Below are positions 1 through 5,347 of a DNA stretch of 5,583 nt, piece by piece; the stretch's first letter is position 1, and every line of letters starts with the position of its first letter. Below the pieces are notes generated by a model, which did no database searches, had not been told where the DNA came from, and saw only the letters and a program-made list of their open reading frames with translations. The stretch spans positions 1 through 5,583 of the forward strand of contig QMXA01000089.1 in assembly GCA_003661905.1 (NCBI GenBank). Reading direction: 5' to 3'. The DNA comes from Thermoprotei archaeon (GTDB lineage: Archaea > Thermoproteota > Thermoprotei_A > Sulfolobales > Ignisphaeraceae). Both the position numbers and the translations under genes were made by a program.

Positions 1-270
1 CTTCATATAGGTATTGATGTACAAAGACAGAGAGGCTTCACAGCTGAAGCTATTGGAAGTCTAATAAAAACAGCTAAACAAGTATTCAAAGGCCCTATAG
101 CCATAGCCGGAGGATTGAAGCCGCATAATATACCGTATTTAATAGAACTCGGTGCAGAAATAATAGTCATAGGCTCAGCAATAACTAAGTCTCAAGATCC
201 TTATAAAAAAGCTAAGGAATGTATGGATATAATAATGGAAGCAGTATCTAAAAAAGGCTCATCCATTTAG
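1..270 (+). CDS. hps: 3-hexulose-6-phosphate synthase-like enzyme, C-terminal part (5' end outside window)
   Basis: Frame 1 is open from the first base to a TAG at 268-270 and gives 89 residues, about the last 40% of a usual HPS of roughly 210 residues. The visible part starts with HIGIDVQ (residues 2-8 of the fragment counting from Leu1), matching the HxGxDxQ signature of the HPS branch of the OMP-decarboxylase/HPS TIM-barrel superfamily. It continues with a phosphate-loop-like IAGGLKP and a final IVIGSAI strand followed by a DPYKKA helix, the usual C-terminal half of this barrel. HPS joins formaldehyde and ribulose 5-phosphate into hexulose 6-phosphate. In many archaea the reverse direction is thought to supply ribulose 5-phosphate where the oxidative pentose phosphate pathway is absent. 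The catalytic Asp/Lys residues lie in the missing N-terminal half. The fragment could also be the C-terminal part of a Fae-HPS fusion, which the window cannot show. The HPS assignment is fairly firm; another family member (OMP or keto-gulonate-phosphate decarboxylase) is less likely given the HxGxDxQ motif. Confidence 0.82.
   Translation, partial: LHIGIDVQRQRGFTAEAIGSLIKTAKQVFKGPIAIAGGLKPHNIPYLIELGAEIIVIGSAITKSQDPYKKAKECMDIIMEAVSKKGSSI
250..255 (-). terminator. possible T-tract terminator for the TIP49 gene
   Basis: Read on the minus strand, a run of six T lies 24-30 bases past the TAA of the TIP49-like gene, inside the 3' end of the convergent HPS-like gene. Archaeal transcription often stops at such oligo-T tracts without a hairpin. 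It is only a short run in AT-rich sequence, so the call is weak. Confidence 0.25.
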
Positions 271-278
271 TTTTATTA
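271..278 (+). terminator. possible T-rich terminator after the HPS-like gene
   Basis: TTTTATTA follows the TAG stop directly, in the 9-bp gap between the two convergent genes. It resembles the short U-rich termination sites of archaea. No hairpin is evident, and the tract is short and could be chance in AT-rich DNA. Confidence 0.3.
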
Positions 279-279
279 C

Positions 280-1662
280 TTACCTTAAGAATAATTCTTC
301 CCATTTCTTAGCTAGTTCAACACTTACTTTAGTATCTACAAAAATCTCTGATACCTCTCTTATGTCTTCAGCTCTTATTTCGTTCCTACCTTTTCTCTGA
401 GCAATTATTCTTGCAGGCTCCATTAGCTGTACGGCATAGCGTAGACTATGCTCAGCTCCTATCTTTACCAAGAGATCTAAAGCTTCCTTAGACAATCTTA
501 TATCCTCCTCATCCGCCCTTATCTTTATAATCTCGCGGATTTCATCCGGGGTATAGGGCTTTGTTGGTATTATTAATAATCTATCAAGTATATCCAGTGG
601 TACTCCATGTGGTGATTCAATATCTGTTCCTTTAATTCTTGTTAAACCCCTATTTGTTGCTAGAATTATTATTGGTGAGAATTCACTTTCCATGACTCTA
701 GTTAAGAAGCTGAATGCTTCAATATCTAGCATATGTGCATCATCTATGAATAGAACTCCTGGTACTAATTCAGCTTTCTTAGTCTCTAACCACTTCTTAA
801 CCGTTTCATCAACAGCTTTTCTAATTTCTGGATCAATTTCCTTCTCAGCAATTTCAAATCCTAATAAGGCTGTTAAAGAAGCTTTTTGAGCTACATAGTA
901 CTGGTCGAGATCGTGAAGAGTTAGGGTCCTAATTATTTCCTTCTCCTTAAGTATTCTACCACTAGGCATTTCCTCATAATAACGCCATATATCTATATCG
1001 TAGTATCTAGCTTTCTCAACACCCTTAACTCTTCCTATTTTCCTTACGTGACCTGTTTCGGCATCTATCCATATTAAATCTCCTTTCCTTATTCCTAATT
1101 CAGCTAATTGCGCTGCTATTTCTTCACTAACTTCGAGAGTTTTCTCATCATCTTTAGTTGCTAATGTAATTCTTGCTCCTCTAGGTATCTTTACATATGG
1201 ATTAAAGGGGTGTCTAGCCATCATAAACTTTATCTCTCTAACAACACCTTCATAAACTTTCCTTACCTCCCTAACTCTAATACCTATAGCTCTTCTTACG
1301 GCTCGCATCAGAACTTCCGTCTTCTTAATTTCAGCTGAATATAGTTCAGATCCCGACATTGCTACAAATGGTGTGTCGATACCGAGTTCTCTAGCTATTG
1401 CAACTGCCAATGCTGTTTTACCTGTACCGGGAGGACCTACAAACAGTATTCCCCTACCAGCCATTCTTCCTTCTTTTATCATTTGTACAATTATTCCGGC
1501 AGCTTTTCTCGCTTCAAGTTGTCCAACTAATCCATCAGCTACAGGTAATGGCTCTCCATTCTCATCAAGACCTAGACCCTTAATATGGCTATGAACACTT
1601 ATTCTTCTAACTTCAGCTTTTCGTGAAACCTCTCTTATCTCTACAGGCACCACAGACACCAT
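280..1662 (-). CDS. tip49: TIP49/RuvB-like AAA+ ATPase (archaeal RuvBL homologue)
   Basis: The 460-residue product is the usual length for the family (human RuvBL1/2 are about 456-463) and is recognisable end to end. Residues 24-70 carry the N-terminal HSHIKGLGLD signature and VGQLEARKAAG. Walker A is GPPGTGKT at 76-83 and the AMSGSELYS segment is at 101-109. Residues about 128-292 form the inserted domain II (OB-fold-like, nucleic-acid or partner binding) that separates TIP49 proteins from bacterial RuvB. Walker B is VLFIDDAH at 303-310, sensor 1 is LATNRG at 334-339, the probable arginine finger is R361 in LDILDRLL, and sensor 2 is R408 in SLRYA. In eukaryotes these proteins form hexamers or dodecamers acting in chromatin remodelling and snoRNP/PIKK assembly; archaeal roles are little known, and DNA, RNP or TBP-linked functions are only suggestions. 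One oddity is that Walker B reads D-D-A-H, where eukaryotic members have D-E-V-H. The start is the ATG at 1662-1660; no Shine-Dalgarno precedes it and a TATA-like element sits about 28 bases upstream, suggesting a leaderless message. The gene ends 9 bp from the convergent HPS-like gene and starts 27 bp after the GT87-like stop. Confidence 0.95.
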   Translation of the reverse strand: MVSVVPVEIREVSRKAEVRRISVHSHIKGLGLDENGEPLPVADGLVGQLEARKAAGIIVQMIKEGRMAGRGILFVGPPGTGKTALAVAIARELGIDTPFVAMSGSELYSAEIKKTEVLMRAVRRAIGIRVREVRKVYEGVVREIKFMMARHPFNPYVKIPRGARITLATKDDEKTLEVSEEIAAQLAELGIRKGDLIWIDAETGHVRKIGRVKGVEKARYYDIDIWRYYEEMPSGRILKEKEIIRTLTLHDLDQYYVAQKASLTALLGFEIAEKEIDPEIRKAVDETVKKWLETKKAELVPGVLFIDDAHMLDIEAFSFLTRVMESEFSPIIILATNRGLTRIKGTDIESPHGVPLDILDRLLIIPTKPYTPDEIREIIKIRADEEDIRLSKEALDLLVKIGAEHSLRYAVQLMEPARIIAQRKGRNEIRAEDIREVSEIFVDTKVSVELAKKWEELFLR

Positions 1663-1696
1663 AATATATCTAGGAACTTAACTCTCAATTTAAGCT
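1663..1696 (-). promoter_or_regulatory. candidate leaderless promoter of the TIP49 gene
   Basis: Read on the minus strand, the element CTTAAATT (about 1688-1695) is centred 28-30 bases before the ATG, close to the archaeal TATA-box-to-start distance, so transcription would begin at or just before the ATG. No purine-rich ribosome site lies between. The element overlaps the stop codon of the upstream GT87-like gene, so TIP49 may have its own promoter while also being read through from that gene. The match is modest in AT-rich DNA. Confidence 0.4.
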
Positions 1697-2946
1697 AATT
1701 CTACTTCCTCAAATCGTCCTCTCTTGAGTATTGCTTTTCTACTTACCCAAATTCTCAAAGTTTGATAGAGTATCAAGCCTAGTAGAAGACATCTTATGAA
1801 AGCAATCCATTGTGTAGGTGATGTTCTAACCCAGGGACCACCTTCACACGATATTCCTAGTAAACTGCACCAATAGCTAAGTGAGAACCATAAGAGAATT
1901 ATTAATCCGTTTAAAAAGTCGAAGGAATATATCATGAGGGGTTCTGAAGGGGCGAGTAATGCTAAGTATGGTAGTAATATTAGATTCATCTGAGGAGTGT
2001 ATACATAGTTAAAAAGGATAAAACCTGCAGTAACAAGCCATGACTTTACAAGAATCCGATTTTCATAAATTCCTTTAATGGGTAAGAATGAGAATACAAA
2101 GATACTTAAAGCTACAAGTGCTTGTGAAAGTGAACGTAATCCTTCACTCCATATATTATCAGTAAACATGACATACCAAGAATTCTCAAGGTACCACGAT
2201 GCATGATGAGATATGAAATCATGAAAACCTCTAGGAGCTGCCATTAATATAAGCATATATGGAATTAGACCTCCAATAAGAGCTCCGCTCATGAACTTAG
2301 TTCCATCTTTAAATCTTCTAGTGAAATATAGCTCTAATACTATAGGGAGAATAATAACTCCAGGTATGATTTTGGATGCAAGAGCAAGTCCTGCAAAAAT
2401 TCCTCCTCTAAAACTATCCTTCTTAATGAGGAGATAGAATAGCGATCTAATAGCAAAGGCTATGGCTATTAGATCCCAATTATATGTTGCGAAGAGAACT
2501 AATGATGGCATCGCGATGAGGTAAATAGCTTGCCACCTAAGCTTTAACTTCTGTGCTATGCCATATACATCTGTAACAAGCAGGAGTGCTGCATAGAGTA
2601 TTATTAGGGATTGAAATAGGTAATTACATAGCACTTTTTCATCGTCATTTTCGCTCAATACATTACTTATAGATGTTGTTATTAACCATGTAAATCCTAT
2701 TATAGGTGGATATTCGAATTTGTAATGTATGTATGGTATTGCGAAATCTCTAGGCTCTACATACCATCTGCCACCTTCTTCTATTTTCTTCTTCCCTATG
2801 AATAAATCTGTATATATTGAATTTATATCAGAGTACATACTAGGATTTCCGAAAGGGCTTGGCATATGAAGAAATGTACTTAGAAGAATCATGAATAGCA
2901 TTACTACAATCAATAATCTATAATCTGAAATCACTACAAGTCCCAA
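1690..2946 (-). CDS. polytopic membrane glycosyltransferase, GT-C type (GT87/DUF2029-like)
   Basis: The product is a 418-residue very hydrophobic protein with about 10 membrane segments: near 9-27, 80-96, 106-128, 138-153, 156-174, 181-205, 217-237, 271-290, 299-332 (probably two short ones), 342-360 and 380-398. After the first segment an outer loop holds YSDI (D40), the place where GT-C enzymes keep the catalytic Asp. FEYPPI (77-82) and YNWDLIAIAF (155-164) follow, and both resemble motifs of GT87-type polyprenyl-phosphate-sugar mannosyltransferases and their archaeal relatives. ASKIIPG (190-196) resembles the conserved Lys/Pro segment after the next hairpin. Such enzymes use a lipid-phosphate-linked sugar on the outer face of the membrane; the sugar and acceptor here are unknown. 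The start is a TTG at 2946-2944, directly preceded in frame by TGA, so it cannot be longer; GTG at codon 5 or ATG at codon 16 would shorten it. A good TATA box about 25 bases upstream supports a leaderless TTG start. C360 and C367 lie in or next to a late loop. The family call rests on motifs, not alignment; another GT-C family is possible. Confidence 0.7.
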   Translation of the reverse strand: MGLVVISDYRLLIVVMLFMILLSTFLHMPSPFGNPSMYSDINSIYTDLFIGKKKIEEGGRWYVEPRDFAIPYIHYKFEYPPIIGFTWLITTSISNVLSENDDEKVLCNYLFQSLIILYAALLLVTDVYGIAQKLKLRWQAIYLIAMPSLVLFATYNWDLIAIAFAIRSLFYLLIKKDSFRGGIFAGLALASKIIPGVIILPIVLELYFTRRFKDGTKFMSGALIGGLIPYMLILMAAPRGFHDFISHHASWYLENSWYVMFTDNIWSEGLRSLSQALVALSIFVFSFLPIKGIYENRILVKSWLVTAGFILFNYVYTPQMNLILLPYLALLAPSEPLMIYSFDFLNGLIILLWFSLSYWCSLLGISCEGGPWVRTSPTQWIAFIRCLLLGLILYQTLRIWVSRKAILKRGRFEEVELA

Positions 2947-2966
2947 TCACTAGCGGAGAAGTAAGT

Positions 2967-2975
2967 CTATATAAG
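2967..2975 (-). promoter_or_regulatory. TATA box for the GT87-like gene (leaderless)
   Basis: On the minus strand this reads CTTATATAG, a strong archaeal TATA match. Its core TATATA (2968-2973) is centred about 25 bases from the TTG at 2946, the normal TATA-to-start-site distance, so the message would start at or next to the TTG. There is no GGAG-type site between (the bases before TTG are CCGCTAGTGA), as expected for a leaderless message. A purine-rich CTAAGG lies just upstream where a BRE would sit. Confidence 0.6.
2967..2975 (+). promoter_or_regulatory. TATA box for the PMT-like operon (same element, opposite direction)
   Basis: On the plus strand the same nine bases read CTATATAAG, also a good TATA box. 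A start site about 26 bases on would fall near 2996, leaving a leader of about 20 bases that contains the GGAGG ribosome site. GAAGTAAG upstream is a possible purine-rich BRE. No other comparable element is present between the two divergent genes, so the element is probably shared. Confidence 0.55.
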
Positions 2976-2998
2976 CCTTAGCTTCTCAAGGAGAAATA

Positions 2999-3003
2999 GG
3001 AGG
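2999..3003 (+). promoter_or_regulatory. Shine-Dalgarno site for the PMT-like gene
   Basis: GGAGG lies 12 bases before the TTG at 3016 and 18 before the ATG at 3022. The spacing is long even for TTG, but it favours TTG over the ATG two codons later. The GGAG at 3018-3021 abuts the ATG with no spacer and cannot serve it. Confidence 0.6.
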
Positions 3004-3015
3004 CTGCAAACGACT

Positions 3016-4446
3016 TTGGAGATGAAATCCAAGAATCTAGTGCCGATAGCTATAATACTTATTGAAGCTATAGTACTTGGATTTGCAATTTCTGAATGGA
3101 ATCTATATAGTGCGTGTCCAGGTGATGAAGGTTACATAACTGATGAAGTCTGGTATGTGAGTTCAGCACGTAACATGCTCACATTATTATTTGGGTTACA
3201 GCCCAAACCATCTGGGTCTCGAGTTACCGCGACAATCGAATTACCTGTTAAGCCTAATCTTAGTGACATAATTAAAGTAGCAACACAATATAACATAACG
3301 TTGCTAAAAACGAATTATGAAAAAATTAATGCAATTTACATTGCAGCTCCTGATATGACATCTCTGAATTTATTTGCAAGAAATCTTAGTGCTACTCGCA
3401 TAGTTCTCGGATATAAGTATAAGGATGTGGATTTTATCTTAACATATCTAAATACTGAACATCCACCATTAGTTAAATACTTCATAGCACTCTCAATGCT
3501 ACTAATAGGTGATTATCCTATGTCATGGCGTATACCTAGTATCATAGCCGGTTCCTTAACAATATTGCTAACAGCCCTTCTAATCTCAAAGCTCATAGAG
3601 AATTACTGGGCAGGTGTTTTTGCTGCAATTTTACTAGCTATAGATCCCCTCTTCAGGGCTATGAGTGGCGTTGCATTACTCGATATATTTGTGTCATTAT
3701 TCGTAGTAGCTTCACTATACATGGCTTATAATAGGAGATTCGGAGCTGCAGGTATTCTTCTGGGTGCTGCTATTGCATCTAAATTTAGTGCTGTATTCTC
3801 TGTAATACCTTTATGGATCACGATGACTAGACGCGGTGCACAAGTATCAGACATTATAAGACTTGGGATAGTTGTTCCGATTCTCATTTTCATATTAATA
3901 TCAATGCCTATGATAGCGACTCTAGGAGTAAATAGATGGATGTCGGAGTCAGTTATAGGAGCTATAAAGTGGCACACTCAATCAAAGCATGAAGCTGGTC
4001 AAGGACCTCCAGTTTCTGCACCTTGGCAATGGATTACAGGTGAGAATTCATTCTGGCTTCATATAAATCCAAACATTGTGGCTAGAGGGAATGGTGCATT
4101 ATACACATTTGTCGCCTTAATATCAATACTAGCTGCTGTACTACTAATTGATAAAGAGTATATATTCTTAACAATGCTATGGTTATGGGGTACTTGGGCT
4201 GGATACGTAGTTCTATGGATTATAGGTAATAGAACTCAATATAGTTTCTATGCCATTCACATAGCACCACTAATATACATTGCATTAATTACATATGTAT
4301 TCAAAATACTTGCTGATGAATTCACATTTAGGGAAATTATGAGAAGATGGTACTTAGTTCTAACTAGACTATATATATCCTTTATAAAGTTCATGAAATG
4401 GTTACTATGGGGAGAAACCCTAGGGGTTAAAGAAAGTGCTGAGTGA
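3016..4446 (+). CDS. PMT/GT39-like dolichyl-phosphate-sugar membrane glycosyltransferase with an inserted outer-loop domain
   Basis: The product is a 476-residue membrane protein of the GT-C fold. TM1 is at about 8-27. The outer loop holds TDEVWYVSSARNML (42-55), the D-E catalytic motif of PMT/ArnT-type enzymes (D43, E44). EHPPLVKY (148-155) matches the HPPLxK motif, WRIPSIIAGS (171-180) the following Arg-Pro helix, LLD (221-223) and SKFS (255-258) later conserved points, and GNRTQYSFYAIHIAP (404-418) the C-terminal Arg/Phe/Tyr segment. Further membrane spans lie near 154-166, 174-191, 197-211, 217-237, 243-269, 281-302, 360-377, 381-402 and 411-429. Such enzymes move mannose or another sugar from a polyprenyl phosphate to protein or lipid on the outer face; donor and acceptor are not shown here. 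Between the DE and HPPL motifs there are about 100 residues, where family members I know have roughly 20-35; the surplus is described separately. TTG is taken as start because of the upstream GGAGG, but ATG 3022 is possible. The gene overlaps the next by 11 bp, so the two are probably co-translated. Confidence 0.8.
   Translation: MEMKSKNLVPIAIILIEAIVLGFAISEWNLYSACPGDEGYITDEVWYVSSARNMLTLLFGLQPKPSGSRVTATIELPVKPNLSDIIKVATQYNITLLKTNYEKINAIYIAAPDMTSLNLFARNLSATRIVLGYKYKDVDFILTYLNTEHPPLVKYFIALSMLLIGDYPMSWRIPSIIAGSLTILLTALLISKLIENYWAGVFAAILLAIDPLFRAMSGVALLDIFVSLFVVASLYMAYNRRFGAAGILLGAAIASKFSAVFSVIPLWITMTRRGAQVSDIIRLGIVVPILIFILISMPMIATLGVNRWMSESVIGAIKWHTQSKHEAGQGPPVSAPWQWITGENSFWLHINPNIVARGNGALYTFVALISILAAVLLIDKEYIFLTMLWLWGTWAGYVVLWIIGNRTQYSFYAIHIAPLIYIALITYVFKILADEFTFREIMRRWYLVLTRLYISFIKFMKWLLWGETLGVKESAE
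3211..3426 (+). other. putative inserted extracytoplasmic domain in the PMT-like enzyme (residues 66-137)
   Basis: This segment separates the DE motif from HPPL. By eye it alternates strand RVTATIELP (69-77), helix NLSDIIKVATQY (81-92), strand ITLLKTNYEK (94-103), strand INAIYIAAP (104-112), helix MTSLNLFARNLS (114-125) and strand TRIVLGYKY (127-135). That is a beta-alpha-beta-beta-alpha-beta order typical of ferredoxin-like folds such as subtilase propeptides (I9) or ACT-like domains. It carries three N-X-S/T sequons (N81, N93, N123), as expected if it sits outside the membrane. The fold is inferred from pattern only. Confidence 0.5.
4423..4427 (+). promoter_or_regulatory. weak ribosome site for the GTG start at 4436
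   Basis: GGGGT ends 8 bases before the GTG at 4436, inside the end of the PMT-like gene. It is one base from GAGGT of the consensus. A nearly identical GGGGTAA precedes the TTG at 5316, so the two sites support each other. Confidence 0.4.
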
Positions 4447-5347
4447 GTTATGGCAGAGCATCAAGGAGGTAATTTCATGGCTTAGAAAATCAGGGTTAGA
4501 ATCATCAGAGCTCTATATAAAGTTAAGCGAGATCTCAACTAAGGTTGCCCTCATGAGAGAACCACCAGTGCCTACAAAGGAATTTGAAGAAAATTTGAAA
4601 CAAGCTTTCGAAGTTATTAATGGGATTAGAAAGGATTTATCTCAAGGCTCTTTCAGCGATGCCGTGACTAAGCTCTCTAAGTTAAGCGAAGTAATAACTA
4701 GATTAGAGAAATCTTCACGCTCAGCAACACTCAAGTTTGCTTTACCTTTCATATCTTCAGCTTTACTCATTATAATACTTACACTAATCTTCATAATATA
4801 TCTTCAAGTATATAGTATTTCAGCAACAACCTATATAGTACTAATGCTCAGTATCGCCATAGCAATGTGTTTAGCTTTTTCTGCAATTATTGCTTCATTT
4901 CTACATGCTAGAATTAGTGCTTTAGCTTTATTAAGCTCTGTTTTAATTCTCATAGGCATTATCACATACATATATCCATGGAACTATACAGAGTTCTGGA
5001 TAAGCCTCACAGCCTTAAGCTTGGTGGGTTTAGAAACTCTATTCATAATTGCTAAAGGTCGAAGAATAATCATTAAGCTACAAATGCTCGAGCTTCCTGA
5101 GATTATTCCTAGAATTGAAATTGAATCAAAAACTCCTGCTATCAGCAAAGAACTCAAAGATATGTATAAAAAGCTTGAGAAACACTACGTGGAAATTTAT
5201 GGTTCATCAGGTTTAGATATTTTAAGATACGAAATTACATGTATGATGAGAGCAGGTCTGAGCTACGAAGAAAGCCTTAAGAAGCTTTGGGAGAGGCTTG
5301 GAAATAGGGGTAAATTTGTCAGCTCCGCAGAAGAGCAAAGAACTTAA
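4436..5347 (+). CDS. unknown four-helix membrane protein with cytosolic helical N- and C-terminal regions
   Basis: I do not recognise this 303-residue protein. Residues 1-98 are soluble and mostly helical (hydrophobic/charged repeats at 1-38, 47-68 and 75-93), possibly coiled-coil. Four membrane segments follow at about 101-124, 131-153, 160-181 and 187-206. Positive charges before the first (R95, K100), in the second loop (H157, R159) and after the fourth (KGRR, 207-210) put both ends in the cytosol. The sequon N183-Y-T in the last outer loop fits this. Residues 207-303 form a second soluble region with a charged helix (KELKDMYKKLEKHYVEIYG) and a compact motif RYEITCMMRAGLSYEESLKKL (264-284) ending in WERLG; the GLSYEES stretch vaguely recalls helical repeats of type II/Tad secretion membrane proteins, but too weakly to assign. 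The GTG start overlaps the PMT-like stop by 11 bp and the next gene starts inside this one, so it is in the middle of a tightly packed operon. A role tied to the membrane glycosyltransferase (partner, transporter, regulator) is inference from context only. Confidence 0.85.
   Translation: MLSELWQSIKEVISWLRKSGLESSELYIKLSEISTKVALMREPPVPTKEFEENLKQAFEVINGIRKDLSQGSFSDAVTKLSKLSEVITRLEKSSRSATLKFALPFISSALLIIILTLIFIIYLQVYSISATTYIVLMLSIAIAMCLAFSAIIASFLHARISALALLSSVLILIGIITYIYPWNYTEFWISLTALSLVGLETLFIIAKGRRIIIKLQMLELPEIIPRIEIESKTPAISKELKDMYKKLEKHYVEIYGSSGLDILRYEITCMMRAGLSYEESLKKLWERLGNRGKFVSSAEEQRT
5307..5311 (+). promoter_or_regulatory. weak ribosome site for the TTG start at 5316
   Basis: GGGGT is followed, after a 4-base spacer, by TTG at 5316. 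It matches the GGGGT before the preceding gene and decides for TTG 5316 over the in-frame TTG at 5298, which has no such site. A competing AAGGTT at 5405-5410 precedes an in-frame ATG at 5415. Confidence 0.35.

Noticed and set aside
692..889. Open plus-strand frame of 65 codons opposite the TIP49 gene
   Set aside because: It is antisense to a highly conserved part of TIP49 that includes Walker B. Its composition is a mirror of that gene, and no promoter or ribosome site precedes it.
1373..1594. Two overlapping plus-strand frames opposite the N-terminal part of TIP49
   Set aside because: Both are shadows of the conserved Walker A region, with low-complexity Pro/Ser/Leu translations and no supporting start signals.
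3022..3024. ATG 3022 as the start of the PMT-like gene
   Set aside because: Not excluded, but the GGAGG at 2999 is 18 bases away, and TTG 3016 is closer to it. The difference is two residues.
3726..3977. Minus-strand frame of 83 codons inside the PMT-like gene
   Set aside because: It is antisense to membrane segments that fit the PMT family, and has no promoter or recognisable protein pattern.
4464..4485. AAGGAGGT followed by ATG at 4477, a textbook ribosome site
   Set aside because: The ATG is in another frame from the membrane-protein gene and meets TAG after one further codon. The GGAGG encodes Lys-Glu-Val in the real frame; it is probably chance.
5298..5300. TTG 5298 as the start of the last, partial gene
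   Set aside because: It has no ribosome site at proper distance; TTG 5316 has GGGGT four bases upstream.
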